DNA of 64,000 nucleotides from an uncultured Bacteroidales bacterium (GCA_902802265.1 CADCLN010000001.1:124001-188000); one strand, 5' to 3'. Positions 16,456 through 26,681 are shown, counted from the stretch's first letter. A program made the numbers and translations. The notes: a model not told the origin generated them from the letters alone.

Positions 16456-17949
16456 ATGATTACAGGAGAAATCAAAAACAAGATTGATGCGATATGGGAC
16501 ACCTACTGGGTAGGTGGTATCACGAATCCCATGTCTGTACTGGAACAAATGACCTATCTCTTCTTTATGAAGATGTTGGACGATGCACAGCTGAAGAAGG
16601 AGGCTGAAGCCAACATCTTAGGTGTGACGATTGCCAACCCCACATTTAAGGAAGGTCTGTGGCATAACCCTGAAACGGACAGCGACGTAGCTTACGAATC
16701 CTTGCGCTGGCATGTGTTCAAGAACATGGAGGCCACGCAGATGTTCAACACCATTCGCAACGATGCCTTTGCGTTCATCAAGAACCTCAGCGAGGGCAAA
16801 TCGTCTGCCTACAGCCGTTTCATGCGCGATGCCGTGTTCCTCATTCAGAGTCCACGCACATTGACCAAGATTGTCGATGGTGTGGATGCTTTGGATATGA
16901 CCAACCGCGATGCCATGGGCGATGTGTACGAGTACATACTTGGAAAGATGGCGGCGAGTGGCAATAATGGTCAGTTCCGTACACCCAGGCATATCATCCG
17001 CATGATGGTGGAACTGATGCAGCCCACGCTGAAGGACGAAATCTGCGACCCTGCGATGGGCAGCGCGGGCTTCATCGTGGAGAGTGCCAAGTACATAGCA
17101 ACCCACTACAAGCAAGATCTGCTAAAGAAGGAGAACGCGGAACGCTTCAGAGGCAGCATGTTTCATGGCTTCGACACAGATAGCACCATGTTGCGCATTG
17201 GTGCGATGAACCTGATGCTGCATGGTGTGGAAGAGCCCGATGTGGCTTATCGTGACAGTCTTTCGTCGAGCAACAACGACACAGAACGCTATACGCTTTG
17301 CTTGGCCAATCCGCCGTTTTCGGGTAGTGTGGATAGTGAAGACATCAACAAATCGCTTCTTGCCGTCACCAACACCAAGAAGACAGAACTGCTGTTTGTC
17401 TCGCTGTTTATCAGAATGTTGCAGACAGGCGGCCGTTGTGCCAGCATCGTGCCAGACGGCGTATTGTTTGGCAACTCCAATGCGCACGTGGCTTTGCGTA
17501 AAGAACTGGTAGAGAATCACACCCTGCGTGCAGTTATCTCTATGCCGAGCGGTGTGTTCCAACCTTATTCGGGTGTGAGCACAGCCATACTGATTTTCAC
17601 CAAGACCAACGCAGGCGGAACTGATAAGGTTTGGTTCTACGACATGCAGGCAGATGGCTATTCGCTCGACCAAAAGCGCACGGAGGTAACAGAGAACGAC
17701 ATCCCCGATGTGATAGCCCGTTTCCATCACCTTGAAGCTGAAGCCCAACGCAGCCGTAAAGACCAGTCTTTCCTGGTTCCTGTTGACGAGATACGCAGCA
17801 ATGAATACGTGCTTTCCATCAACAAATATAAAGAGGTGGAGCGTGAAGCGATTGAGTACGAAAGCACCGAGGTGATTCAAGGCCGCATCGAAGCCTTAGA
17901 GAGTGAGATTACAGCAGCCATTAACGAGTTCCGTAGTAAATTCATGTAG
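16456..17949 (+). CDS. hsdM: Type I restriction-modification DNA methyltransferase subunit M
   Basis: 497 residues from the ATG at 16456; the seven upstream in-frame residues begin with a GTG inside the leader RNA and are unlikely to be used. The helical N-terminal HsdM_N domain (MITGEIKNKIDAIWDTYWVGGI) is followed by the N6-adenine methyltransferase domain. Motif I is DPAMGSAGF (about residue 198) and the catalytic motif IV is NPPF (about residue 285). With two M subunits and one S subunit it methylates adenine in a bipartite target, protecting host DNA. It is followed after 3 nt by hsdS and then hsdR in one operon. Confidence 0.95.
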   Translation: MITGEIKNKIDAIWDTYWVGGITNPMSVLEQMTYLFFMKMLDDAQLKKEAEANILGVTIANPTFKEGLWHNPETDSDVAYESLRWHVFKNMEATQMFNTIRNDAFAFIKNLSEGKSSAYSRFMRDAVFLIQSPRTLTKIVDGVDALDMTNRDAMGDVYEYILGKMAASGNNGQFRTPRHIIRMMVELMQPTLKDEICDPAMGSAGFIVESAKYIATHYKQDLLKKENAERFRGSMFHGFDTDSTMLRIGAMNLMLHGVEEPDVAYRDSLSSSNNDTERYTLCLANPPFSGSVDSEDINKSLLAVTNTKKTELLFVSLFIRMLQTGGRCASIVPDGVLFGNSNAHVALRKELVENHTLRAVISMPSGVFQPYSGVSTAILIFTKTNAGGTDKVWFYDMQADGYSLDQKRTEVTENDIPDVIARFHHLEAEAQRSRKDQSFLVPVDEIRSNEYVLSINKYKEVEREAIEYESTEVIQGRIEALESEITAAINEFRSKFM

Positions 17950-17952
17950 GGT

Positions 17953-19092
17953 ATGAAAGAAGGATGGGAATATAAGAAGTTAGGAGAAGTTGCAACATTT
18001 ATAAATGGTTTTGCATTCAAGCCTTCGCAATGGGTTGAAAGTGGAACACCTATTATTCGTATTCAGAATCTTAACAATCCAACAGCCCCTTATAATTATT
18101 TTAATGGTGAAGTACCAAGCAAATATGTTGTAAAGAAAGGGGACGTTTTAATCTCATGGTCTGCAAGTTTAGGAGCATATGAATGGAAAGGTGATAAAGC
18201 CTACTTAAATCAACACATATTCAAAGTTGTTTTTGATAAGACTGATATAGATAAGCATTTCCTAAAATATGCAGTGACAAGCAAACTTACCGAGATGGAC
18301 AAAGATGCTCATGGGGCAACTATGAGACATATAGTTAAGACGGATTTTGATAACACAAAAATACCTTTTCCCCCACTCTCCGAGCAGCAACATATTGTTG
18401 AAGAGTTGGACTTACTGAGTTCCATCATCGAAAAAAAGAAAGCCCAATTAAACGAACTGGATAATCTGGCGCAGTCTCTCTTCTATGAAATGTTTGGCGA
18501 CCCTATCACTAATGAAAAGGGATGGGAAGTGAAGAAGATGGGAGAAATAGGATCAGTTGAACGTGGTATTGGCATATCTAAAAAAGATTTTGTTGATAAT
18601 GGCCTGCCTTGCATTCATTATGGACAAATACATACCATCTTTGGTCCAACTACCTATAAGAATAAAACATTTATACCATCCGACCTTCTGCCCAAATACA
18701 AATTTGCACACCCTGGGGATGTAATAATGGCAATTACAAGTGAAGATGTTGAAGGTTCTTGCAAAAGTACAGCATGGTTGGGTAATTATGATATAGTAGT
18801 TGGTTCAGATGCTGCGATATTCCATCATTCAATAAATGGTGTTTTCATTTCCTATTATACAAAAACGAAAGCATTTTATATCGAAAAAGCTAAATATGCA
18901 AACGGCTTCAAAGTGACTCATATTTCAGCAAAGGAAATAGAATCAATCCCAATGCCTCTTCCCCCATTGGATTTGCAATACAAATTTGCAGAAAGTATTG
19001 AATCCATTGAACACCAAAAGGAACTAATCAAGCAGTCCATCAAGGAGGTTGAGACACTATTCAATAGCCGCATGGATGATTATTTCAACTAA
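17953..19092 (+). CDS. hsdS: Type I restriction-modification specificity subunit S
   Basis: 379 residues with the classic two-half layout. Target-recognition domain 1 starts GWEYKKLGEVATFINGFAF and is followed by a conserved coiled-coil spacer (LSEQQHIVEELDLLSSIIEKKKAQLNEL, split here into its heptads). Domain 2 starts GWEVKKMGEIGSVERG and ends with a second helix (SIEHQKELIKQSIKEVETLFNSRM). The two half-domains choose the two parts of the DNA target. It is more AT-rich than hsdM and hsdR, as usual for rapidly exchanged specificity genes. No second S gene or invertase was seen nearby, so shufflon-type switching is not indicated here. Confidence 0.92.
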   Translation: MKEGWEYKKLGEVATFINGFAFKPSQWVESGTPIIRIQNLNNPTAPYNYFNGEVPSKYVVKKGDVLISWSASLGAYEWKGDKAYLNQHIFKVVFDKTDIDKHFLKYAVTSKLTEMDKDAHGATMRHIVKTDFDNTKIPFPPLSEQQHIVEELDLLSSIIEKKKAQLNELDNLAQSLFYEMFGDPITNEKGWEVKKMGEIGSVERGIGISKKDFVDNGLPCIHYGQIHTIFGPTTYKNKTFIPSDLLPKYKFAHPGDVIMAITSEDVEGSCKSTAWLGNYDIVVGSDAAIFHHSINGVFISYYTKTKAFYIEKAKYANGFKVTHISAKEIESIPMPLPPLDLQYKFAESIESIEHQKELIKQSIKEVETLFNSRMDDYFN

Positions 19093-19098
19093 AAACGC

Positions 19099-22000
19099 AT
19101 GAGGAACTTTGACTATCTACAGGACATAGAAGCACTACGCGACCTATACGGTTTTTGTAGTGCTGCCGAGGACACGCAGCAGACCAACTATGATGTGTGT
19201 GCGCTGAATGGCAGGCGAGCCTTGGAATGGATAGTAAAGTCTATCTACACCCTAAAAGGCATCCAGACAGATCCGCGCACAAATCTGCTTGAACTGATGT
19301 CGAGCGAACCGTTTACGCAGTTCATTGGCGACGACGACAAGTTGCTGATGGAGGCTCACTATGTGCGCAAGATAGGCAATAAAGCTGCTCATGCCGGTGG
19401 GGTGAAAGGCGGCGAAGCGTTCTTCTCGCTCCTTAATATATATAATGTGGTAGGTGGCATCCTGCTTAAACTAAGGTATATCCCAAGCCTGGCACCCTTC
19501 CGCAAAGAACTGATACCAAAGAAGCCTACGCTAACGGTGGTGCCTACAGACACCGTGCCTACAGCAACGGCGCAGTTTGTGGAAAGTGTAGAAAAGGCAT
19601 ACTTGGAAACCCCGCAGAGCATTGAGGGCAAGATAGACCACAACGAAGCAGAAACACGCAAGCTGTTCATCGACATGCTGCTGGAGGAAGCGGGCTGGGA
19701 GGTACTGGACAAAGAAGGAGCCATCGTGCCCAGCAAGGCGTGCATTGAGATAGAAGTCAACGGTATGCCGAACAACACAGGCTTAGGCTATGTGGACTAT
19801 GTGCTGTTTGGCGCAGACGGAAAACCGCTGGCTGTGGTGGAAGCCAAGCGCACCACCGTGAGCCAAGAGAGAGGCAGGCAACAAGCCATTCTCTATGCGG
19901 ATTGTCTGGAGAAACGCTATGGCGTGAGACCTGTCATCTATTACACCAACGGCTTCAAGACCTGTATCATCGACGGATTGGGCTATCCCGCAAGACGTGT
20001 TCAGGGGTTCCACACAGAAGCAGACTTGACGGTATTGCTGCAAAGGCGCGGAAGAAACAACATTACAGACCTTAGCATCAATGAGGATATCACCGACCGC
20101 GAATATCAGAAGCGGGCCATCCGAAAAATGTGCGAACACTTCAACGCGATGCACAGAAGGGGCTTGATTGTGATGGCAACAGGAACGGGCAAGACGCGTG
20201 TGGCTATTTCGCTCTGCGATGTGCTGATGCGTAATGCCTGGGCAAAGAACATCCTGTTCCTTGCAGACCGTACAGCATTGGTGAAGCAGGCGCACAAGAA
20301 CTTTACCAAGCTGTTGCCCGGCGCCACGACTGCCCGCCTGGATGACTTCAAGACAACAGACAAGGAGACTGTGATGCAAGCCCGCATCCTGTTCAGCACC
20401 TATCAGACGATGATTAACTACATTGACACGGAGGAGAAAGAATTCAGCATTGGCCGTTTCGACGTGATTATCATTGACGAAGTACACAGAAGCATCTTTG
20501 GGAAATATACCAGCATCCTCAGTTACTTTGACGCGTTGATGGTGGGTCTGACGGCTACGCCCAGAGAGGATGATGACAAGGACACCTATGACAAGTTTGA
20601 ATGTGAGAGCGGAAATCCCACCTTTGAATATACGCTACAAGAAGCGGTACTTGACAAGAAACTTGTTGACAAGGTTATATTCTCGCGCACTACAGATATA
20701 TTGAAGAACGGCATCAAGTACGACAAGCTTTCCAAGCAGGAGAAAGATCAGCTGGAAAGCATTTGGCAGTATGAAAAGGCCCGATACAACATTCCCGACG
20801 ATGAGGAATATAGCCGCAACATTGAGAGCAACGAGCTGTTCAGTTTCATTTACAACATAGACACCATCGATAAGGTGCTGGTAGATTTGATGGAGAACGG
20901 CTTGAAGATAAACGGTGGTGACACCATCGGCAAGACCATCATCTTTGCCCATAGGCACAAACATGCGGAAATGATTGTTGAGCGATTCAAGAAACTCTAT
21001 CCATCGTTGGGCGATGATTTCTGCCAGCTGATTGACAACCAAGTAAACTATGCGCAGAGCATCATTGACACCTTCGAAGTGAGAGGAAAGATGCCCCAGA
21101 TAGCAGTCTCTGTGGATATGCTCGACACAGGCATCGATGTGCCGGACATCTTGAATCTGGTGTTCTTCAAGCAAGTGCATTCAAAGATTAAGTTCTTGCA
21201 AATGTTGGGACGAGGCACACGAACCTCTGAGGAAATCTTCGACGAAGGGAACACGCCAGAAGAAAGGGCGAAGAAGTGTTTCTATGTTTTTGACTGGTGC
21301 GGAAACTTTGAGTTCTTTGGCGAGAATCCCGAAGGCTTTAAGCCGTTGAAGTCTATTTCGCTCACAGAACGATTGTTCGATTTGCGGGTGGATTTGGCCA
21401 TAGCCCTACAGCATGAACGATTCCAGAATGACGATGGGGCAAAAGCTCTGCATGATGAGACGAAATCCATCCTGACGGGCCAAGTGGAAGGACTGAACGA
21501 TAAGCATATCTCCGTAAGAGAGCGTCGGGATTTGGTGGATAAATACAGGAAGAAGGACAGTTGGGTGTATCTGTCGAACACGGATGGCATTGAACTGAAG
21601 GACAGTATAGCTCCATTGCTTGTAAACAATTCCACCAATATTGGAGCCACGAAGTTTGACATTCTTATGATCAACATAGAATTGTCAACCGTCGTGGATG
21701 ATGTCAATGGTGAAAAGTCCAAGCAAGTGGTTGAAAATATAGCAAAGAGGCTGCAGGAGAAAGCAAGCATCAAGCAGGTGAACGACAAGATGCCGCTGAT
21801 AAAAGCACTTTCCAGGCATGACTTCTGGGACGGTGCTTCATTGGACAAATTGGAAAATGTGCGCAAGGAGATAAGAGATTTGGTGCAGTTCCTGACGAGC
21901 CTTTCTAATCAGACGTTCACCATCAACATAAAAGATACGGTAGAAGTCAAGGAGGCACCCTGCGATGTGCCATTGCAGACTTCTTACAAGCAGCGGGTCA

Positions 22001-22455
22001 TTGACTTCCTGGCAGAAAACAGAAAGCTGCCAGTGATTCAGAAGATTGTTAACATGGAGAAGCTGACGCTTGCCGACATCCGTGAACTGGAGAAGATTTG
22101 CTGGAAGGAATTAGGCACAAAGGAGGACTACGAAAGTTTCATTGCCAAGAGCAACATGATATGTGGCGACAGTGTGGGTGCATTTATTCGGGCACAAATT
22201 GGTGTTGACCGCCATGTGGCCATGGAACGTTTCTCGCAGTTCCTGTCAGACACGAAGCTTAATTCTTTGCAAGAGGAGTATATCAAGAGCATCATCACAT
22301 ACGTTTGTGATAATGGTGACATTACGCCTAACACGCTGCTGGAAGAAGAGCCCTTTGCTCAATACGAATGGATTGACACGTTTGGCAAGAACTTCATAGC
22401 CGTGCGAAACTACGTAAATGATATACACGACATGGTAAGAGTGGCTTGTGGTTGA
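19099..22455 (+). CDS. hsdR: Type I restriction enzyme subunit R (EcoEI-like)
   Basis: 1118 residues. An N-terminal DUF4145-like helical part (about residues 1-130) is followed by a PD-(D/E)xK nuclease domain with GYVDYVLF and VVEAKRT (about 235-250). The SF2 translocase motor has Walker A MATGTGKTRVA (about 358), motif II DEVHRS (about 459), motif III GLTATPRE, and a C-terminal helicase lobe with DMLDTGIDVPD and LGRGTRT. The EcoEI_R-type C-terminal domain contacts the MTase core. It translocates and cleaves unmethylated foreign DNA. The start is 6 nt after the hsdS stop. It appears intact, so the R-M system is probably active. Confidence 0.94.
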   Translation: MRNFDYLQDIEALRDLYGFCSAAEDTQQTNYDVCALNGRRALEWIVKSIYTLKGIQTDPRTNLLELMSSEPFTQFIGDDDKLLMEAHYVRKIGNKAAHAGGVKGGEAFFSLLNIYNVVGGILLKLRYIPSLAPFRKELIPKKPTLTVVPTDTVPTATAQFVESVEKAYLETPQSIEGKIDHNEAETRKLFIDMLLEEAGWEVLDKEGAIVPSKACIEIEVNGMPNNTGLGYVDYVLFGADGKPLAVVEAKRTTVSQERGRQQAILYADCLEKRYGVRPVIYYTNGFKTCIIDGLGYPARRVQGFHTEADLTVLLQRRGRNNITDLSINEDITDREYQKRAIRKMCEHFNAMHRRGLIVMATGTGKTRVAISLCDVLMRNAWAKNILFLADRTALVKQAHKNFTKLLPGATTARLDDFKTTDKETVMQARILFSTYQTMINYIDTEEKEFSIGRFDVIIIDEVHRSIFGKYTSILSYFDALMVGLTATPREDDDKDTYDKFECESGNPTFEYTLQEAVLDKKLVDKVIFSRTTDILKNGIKYDKLSKQEKDQLESIWQYEKARYNIPDDEEYSRNIESNELFSFIYNIDTIDKVLVDLMENGLKINGGDTIGKTIIFAHRHKHAEMIVERFKKLYPSLGDDFCQLIDNQVNYAQSIIDTFEVRGKMPQIAVSVDMLDTGIDVPDILNLVFFKQVHSKIKFLQMLGRGTRTSEEIFDEGNTPEERAKKCFYVFDWCGNFEFFGENPEGFKPLKSISLTERLFDLRVDLAIALQHERFQNDDGAKALHDETKSILTGQVEGLNDKHISVRERRDLVDKYRKKDSWVYLSNTDGIELKDSIAPLLVNNSTNIGATKFDILMINIELSTVVDDVNGEKSKQVVENIAKRLQEKASIKQVNDKMPLIKALSRHDFWDGASLDKLENVRKEIRDLVQFLTSLSNQTFTINIKDTVEVKEAPCDVPLQTSYKQRVIDFLAENRKLPVIQKIVNMEKLTLADIRELEKICWKELGTKEDYESFIAKSNMICGDSVGAFIRAQIGVDRHVAMERFSQFLSDTKLNSLQEEYIKSIITYVCDNGDITPNTLLEEEPFAQYEWIDTFGKNFIAVRNYVNDIHDMVRVACG

Positions 22456-22499
22456 GCGATGTTCTTTGCCATCTGCTTCAGGAAGAAAGAGAGCACAAA

Positions 22500-22534
22500 A
22501 AAACTACAGCATGAATTAAACATACTGTAGTTTT
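22500..22534. terminator. Bidirectional terminator between hsdR and the sigma factor gene
   Basis: AAAACTACAG (22500-22509) pairs perfectly with CTGTAGTTTT (22525-22534). Poly-A lies on one side and T-rich sequence on the other. It serves convergent hsdR and the ECF sigma gene. Confidence 0.8.
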
Positions 22535-22558
22535 GACAATTCTTTTAATGCCATAAAC

Positions 22559-23137
22559 TCACGCAATATTCTTTGCCATCTTCTTCAGGTTGATGAGGGC
22601 GTAGCGCATACGACCCAAAGCGGTGTTGATGCTGCAATTGGTGAGTTCGGCAATTTCCTTGAATGAAAGTTCTTCGTAGTAGCGCATGGTCAAGACTTGT
22701 CGCTGATTTTCGGGCAGGCGACTGATGAGGTGCTTGACATCTGCTATGAGCTGCCGGTTAATCATTTCCTGTTCACGGTTTTCATTGACAGCCAACGAGG
22801 GGTCGTTGAAAAGGTCTGTCTCAGAATCATCGTTTGAAATGACGGTTTCTTCTGGTTCTTTGCGGAAATGGTCAATCACCAAGTTGTGGGCTACACGCAT
22901 GAGCCATGCTTGGAATTTACCTGTCTCCTGATATTTCCCGTTGCGAAGTCGCACAACGACTTTCACGAAAACATCCTGGAAGAGGTCTTCTGCAAGTTCC
23001 TGATTCTTTACGGCGTAAAAGATGTAAGAAAAAACTTTGCTTTCATAACGTTTCATCAGAACGTCAAAAGCATTGTCATTGCCTTTAATATACATTTCGA
23101 CCAATGTTTCATCGGTCATGGCATTCATATTTTTCAT
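22559..23137 (-). CDS. ECF-type RNA polymerase sigma factor
   Basis: 192 residues. Region 2 includes DAFDVLMKRYESKVFSYIF-like helices and DLFQDVFVKV, followed by WLMRVAHNLVIDHFRK. Region 4 includes LPENQRQVLTMRYYEELSFKEIAELTNCSINTALGRMRYAL, the helix-turn-helix that reads the -35 element. A second start five residues in (MTDETLVE) is equally possible. The linker between regions is long and acidic (SNDDSETDLFNDPS). No anti-sigma gene or SusCD pair is adjacent, unlike many Bacteroidota ECF factors, so its signal is unclear. The upstream -7-like box is degenerate (TTTCTTTG on the minus strand). Confidence 0.9.
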   Translation of the reverse strand: MKNMNAMTDETLVEMYIKGNDNAFDVLMKRYESKVFSYIFYAVKNQELAEDLFQDVFVKVVVRLRNGKYQETGKFQAWLMRVAHNLVIDHFRKEPEETVISNDDSETDLFNDPSLAVNENREQEMINRQLIADVKHLISRLPENQRQVLTMRYYEELSFKEIAELTNCSINTALGRMRYALINLKKMAKNIA

Positions 23138-23284
23138 TATTCTCTATTATTAAAATTAGAGTAATGTTTCTTCTATAGGCAATAACGTTTTAGGATTAAT
23201 ATTTCAGTTTTTCTACCATTATGATACTATTCTAATGGTTTTCGGCTGCAAAGAAACATCTTTTTTCTGAAAGAGCCAAATATT

Positions 23285-24241
23285 TTAACAAAAAAATGCG
23301 CTTTCGGCTAATTTATATCCTCTGAGCAAATCAAGAGTGGGCATTCGCTTCTTGCCTTCAAGCTGCAAAACGTGTATATTGAGCAGTCCGTCGGCGGTAG
23401 CAACTTTCAGGTATGTCTTACCGTCTGTGAGGATTTGTCCTGGCTGGTAAGCGGAAGCAGAAACCGTTTCCTTTGTGGCTTCGTAAATCTTGACCGATTT
23501 CCCCTCAAGCGTAGTCCACGCTGCTGGATAGGGCGAGAGTCCACGGATGAAATCATAGACTTTCTGCATGGGCTGATTCCAATTGATGCGACAGGTTTCA
23601 CGGAAAATCTTAGGGGCTGGCGTAGGCTCTACACCCTGAATGTCGGCTTGGGGAACCGTTTTGAAAGTTCCATCGATGATGCTATCGACGGTCTTGGTGA
23701 CCAGTTGTCCGCTAAGCTGCATCAGTTTGTCGTGTACCACGCCCACATTGTCTGTGTCGGCGATGGGAATGCGCACTTGGTCGATGATGTCGCCTGTATC
23801 TATTTCGTGCTTCAACATAAATGTGGTCATGCCCGTCTCTGTTTCGCCGTTGATAATGGCCCAGTTGATTGGGGCTGCTCCACGGTATTTTGGCAATAGG
23901 CTGGCATGGGCATTGAAGGTTCCCAATGGGGGCATGCTCCACACCACTTCGGGCAACATACGGAATGCCACAACCACTTGCAGGTCGGCACGCAGAGCAC
24001 GCAGTTCTTCCACAAAGGCTGAATCTTTCAACTTCTCTGGCTGAAGCACCTTTAACCCGTGTTCAACGGCGTATTGTTTTACCGGACTGGGCTGAAGCAC
24101 ACTGCCATGACGTCCCATGGGTTTGTCGGGCATCGTCACCACTGCCACCACATTGTAGCCGCCTTCGACCAGGGCACGCAGGCTTTCAACTGCAAAATCG
24201 GGCGTGCCCATATATACGATTCTCAAACTTTCTTTTGTCAT
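23285..24241 (-). CDS. fmt: Methionyl-tRNA formyltransferase
   Basis: 318 residues. It formylates initiator Met-tRNA using 10-formyl-tetrahydrofolate. The N-terminal domain starts IVYMGTPDFAVESLRAL and contains the catalytic triad segment NAHASLLPKYRGAAPINWAI (Asn, His) plus the later HEIDTGDII (Asp). The C-terminal OB-like domain carries tRNA-binding residues. The start ATG overlaps the clc stop by 4 nt, which points to translational coupling at the end of the prfC-sua5-clc-fmt string. Confidence 0.95.
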   Translation of the reverse strand: MTKESLRIVYMGTPDFAVESLRALVEGGYNVVAVVTMPDKPMGRHGSVLQPSPVKQYAVEHGLKVLQPEKLKDSAFVEELRALRADLQVVVAFRMLPEVVWSMPPLGTFNAHASLLPKYRGAAPINWAIINGETETGMTTFMLKHEIDTGDIIDQVRIPIADTDNVGVVHDKLMQLSGQLVTKTVDSIIDGTFKTVPQADIQGVEPTPAPKIFRETCRINWNQPMQKVYDFIRGLSPYPAAWTTLEGKSVKIYEATKETVSASAYQPGQILTDGKTYLKVATADGLLNIHVLQLEGKKRMPTLDLLRGYKLAESAFFC

Positions 24242-26046
24242 TCTGGACTAAACTTTATCAATGTCTTTCGATAGGAATTAAACAATCCTGAGCGGCTGAT
24301 GAAGCCGACATATCTGAAATCATTATCGAGGATAGGCAAATTCCATGCCCCTGTTTCATCAAATTTCTTGGTGACAATCTGAAGTGTGTCGTTGATACTG
24401 AGCGTAGCAGGAGGTTCTTTCATGAAAGAAGAAACCTTGTATTGATGATACAATTCTGTGCGGAACATATAGTTGCGGACTGTATCCAATGAGACAACTC
24501 CCAGAAAACGTCCGCTATGATCCACAACGGGGAAGATGTTACGGTGCGACTTTGAAATCGTATGGGTAAGTTGGCTCAGTTCCATGTCGGGTGTCACGGT
24601 GCGGTAATCGCGTTCTATGAGAGATTCCAAATTCAGCACAGTCAGGATGGCTTTGTCTTTGTCGTGTGTCAACAGTTCGCCCTTACGAGCAAGACGCATG
24701 GCATAAATGCTGTGTTGCTCAAAAAGGTTGATGATCAGATAGCTCACTACGGAAACAATCATCAGGGGAACAAACAGGTCGTACCCGCCCGTCAATTCGG
24801 CAATCAGGAAGATACCCGTCAGCGGGGCGTGCATCACACCCGACATCAAACCTGCCATGCCATAGAGACCACAGTTTTCTGCCGAAAGGAATGTTGCCTT
24901 TCCCAACGAAAGTCCAAAGAGCAAGTCCCAAAGGCTGGCAAAGACAAATCCGGCAATACAGCCGACAAACAGACTGGGTGCAAAGATTCCGCCACAACCG
25001 CCACCGCCATTGGTCGCCGTGGTCGCAAAGACCTTAAACACCAGAACCAGCGAGAGATAAATCAGCAGGTTGGTCTGTCCGCCATAGAACAAAGAGTGTT
25101 GGGTGATTTCTTCTGCCGAAGCATGGTTGATGAGCTGGTCAATGACACCATATCCTTCGCCATACATCGCAGGAAAGAAATAAATCAGAATGCCCAGGAT
25201 AGAAGCTCCCAACAGGAACTTATAGAGCGGTTTCTTTATTTTACCGAAAATCTCTTCAAACCAATTCATGGCTCGGGTAAAATAGAGAGACATCAGTCCG
25301 CAAAAGACACCCAAAAAGAGGCATCCTGGTATGACATCAATTGTAAAGGCTTTTGAGAGCACAAAGTTAAACTGCGGTGCTGTTCCATAGAATCCGTATG
25401 ATACACAGACCGATGTAATGCTCGTCACCAAGAGGGGCAAGAGGGAGGACATGTTGAGTTCCAGCATCAGCACTTCGGTCACAAACATGACACCCGCTAT
25501 GGGTGCCTTGAACACTCCCGACACGGCACCTGCAGCACCGCAACCCACCAGCAGCATCATGATGTTGGGCGGCATGTGGAAGCGTTTGCCGAAATCTGAA
25601 CCCCATGCAGCTCCTGTCAACACAATCGGAGCCTCGGCTCCTACCGAACCGCCAAAACCTATGGTGATGGCACTGGCAATGATACTGGACCAGCGATTGT
25701 GTGATTTGATTCGGCTGCGACCTCTTGACATGGCATACAATATCTTGGTTACGCCATGGCTGATGTCACCCCGAACAATGTATTTCACAAAGAGCATACA
25801 CAGCAGGATGCCCACAGCAGGATAGAGGAGATACAACTCATTCGTCTCGTCCATTGAGAAGCTGGAAGTCAGCAACTGCTGGATAGCCTGAATAATCCAT
25901 TTCAGCACAAATGCGGTAACACCCGTGCACACACCTACAGCCACACTGATAATCAGCACAATCTGATTCTGCGTGTGGTCACCTTTTATCCATGTCGTTA
26001 TGGCATTCAAAAAGGTTATTTCTTTTCGTCTTATTCTAAAAAACAT
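24238..26046 (-). CDS. ClC-family chloride channel/antiporter with C-terminal CBS domains
   Basis: 602 residues. About ten membrane helices in residues 30-440 are followed by a cytoplasmic pair of CBS domains (about 450-600, including YRTVTPDMELSQLTH and PATLSINDTLQIV). The gating-glutamate region reads GGSVGAEAPIVLTG where canonical ClC proteins have GREGP; the Glu is kept but the neighbourhood differs. The later anion-binding loop is GGGGCGGIFAPSLFVG. It could be a Cl-/H+ antiporter or a channel gated by nucleotide binding to CBS. The ATG overlaps the sua5 stop by one base (TAATG) and its stop overlaps the fmt start, so it is embedded in a translation-related operon. Confidence 0.9.
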   Translation of the reverse strand: MFFRIRRKEITFLNAITTWIKGDHTQNQIVLIISVAVGVCTGVTAFVLKWIIQAIQQLLTSSFSMDETNELYLLYPAVGILLCMLFVKYIVRGDISHGVTKILYAMSRGRSRIKSHNRWSSIIASAITIGFGGSVGAEAPIVLTGAAWGSDFGKRFHMPPNIMMLLVGCGAAGAVSGVFKAPIAGVMFVTEVLMLELNMSSLLPLLVTSITSVCVSYGFYGTAPQFNFVLSKAFTIDVIPGCLFLGVFCGLMSLYFTRAMNWFEEIFGKIKKPLYKFLLGASILGILIYFFPAMYGEGYGVIDQLINHASAEEITQHSLFYGGQTNLLIYLSLVLVFKVFATTATNGGGGCGGIFAPSLFVGCIAGFVFASLWDLLFGLSLGKATFLSAENCGLYGMAGLMSGVMHAPLTGIFLIAELTGGYDLFVPLMIVSVVSYLIINLFEQHSIYAMRLARKGELLTHDKDKAILTVLNLESLIERDYRTVTPDMELSQLTHTISKSHRNIFPVVDHSGRFLGVVSLDTVRNYMFRTELYHQYKVSSFMKEPPATLSINDTLQIVTKKFDETGAWNLPILDNDFRYVGFISRSGLFNSYRKTLIKFSPE

Positions 26047-26612
26047 TATTCTCTGATGATGGTAAACTGGCCATCTTCACTCATTTTGATGATGCTGGAG
26101 GGCTTGTGTTTCTCCTTGCATTGCTGACTGTAATGCACCACATAATCCACCGCCTGTTTGATTTCATCCGATATTTCATCAAACGTCCGTGCTGTGGGTT
26201 CGCCGCTGATATTGGCGCTGGTGGAAACAATGGGCTTCTGGAATCGGTAGCACAGTTCCTTTGAGAACTGTTCGCGGGTAATACGAATGCCTGCCGACCC
26301 ATCCTCTGCCAACAGATTGGGAGCCAGCCCCGACACATGGTCAAAGATAACCGTCAAGGGACGTTCACTCATTTCAATCATGTCCCATGTGACATTGGCA
26401 ACCTTCCGTACATAGCGAGAAAGACGTGCCTCGCTGTCAACCAAACAAATCAGCGCTTTGGAGTCTTCTCTGCGTTTGATTTCATACACCTTCTTGACAG
26501 CTTCGGGATTGGTGGCATCGCAACCAATACCCCATACGGTATCTGTGGGATAGAGGATAACCCCACCTGCTTTCAGCACTTCTATGGCTTTTTTTATTTC
26601 GTCTTGTAACAT
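26046..26612 (-). CDS. tsaC: L-threonylcarbamoyladenylate synthase (Sua5/YrdC family)
   Basis: 188 residues. It makes threonylcarbamoyl-AMP for the t6A modification of tRNAs reading ANN codons. The YrdC fold shows GGVILYPTDTVWGIGCDATN, KRREDSKALICLVDS (substrate-binding Lys/Ser) and PLTVIF, plus GIRITREQFSKELC and IVSTSANISGEP. Length matches the short TsaC form without the Sua5 C-terminal domain. A CCCCCTCTAG repeat with an AGTAAAT tract sits directly before the start codon. The stop overlaps the clc start. Confidence 0.92.
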   Translation of the reverse strand: MLQDEIKKAIEVLKAGGVILYPTDTVWGIGCDATNPEAVKKVYEIKRREDSKALICLVDSEARLSRYVRKVANVTWDMIEMSERPLTVIFDHVSGLAPNLLAEDGSAGIRITREQFSKELCYRFQKPIVSTSANISGEPTARTFDEISDEIKQAVDYVVHYSQQCKEKHKPSSIIKMSEDGQFTIIRE

Positions 26613-26614
26613 CG

Positions 26615-26681
26615 GTCCATTTACTATTTATTACTATTTACCATTTCTTTCTCCCCCTAGAGGGGGAGTTGGAGGGGGTCT
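26615..26681 (-). repeat. CCCCCTCTAG-type intergenic element, copy 1, with AGTAAAT tract
   Basis: Contains the near-palindrome CTCCCCCTAGAGGGGGAG (26651-26668) and a flanking TTACTATTTA-type tract (26620-26645). In minus-strand reading the order matches copy 3 at 58196-58265. It starts within a few bases of the prfC stop and ends just before the start codon of the next gene. Confidence 0.85.

Noticed and set aside
17953-19092. Phase-variable hsdS shufflon
   Set aside because: There is one S gene only, with no inverted partial S copies and no recombinase in the window.
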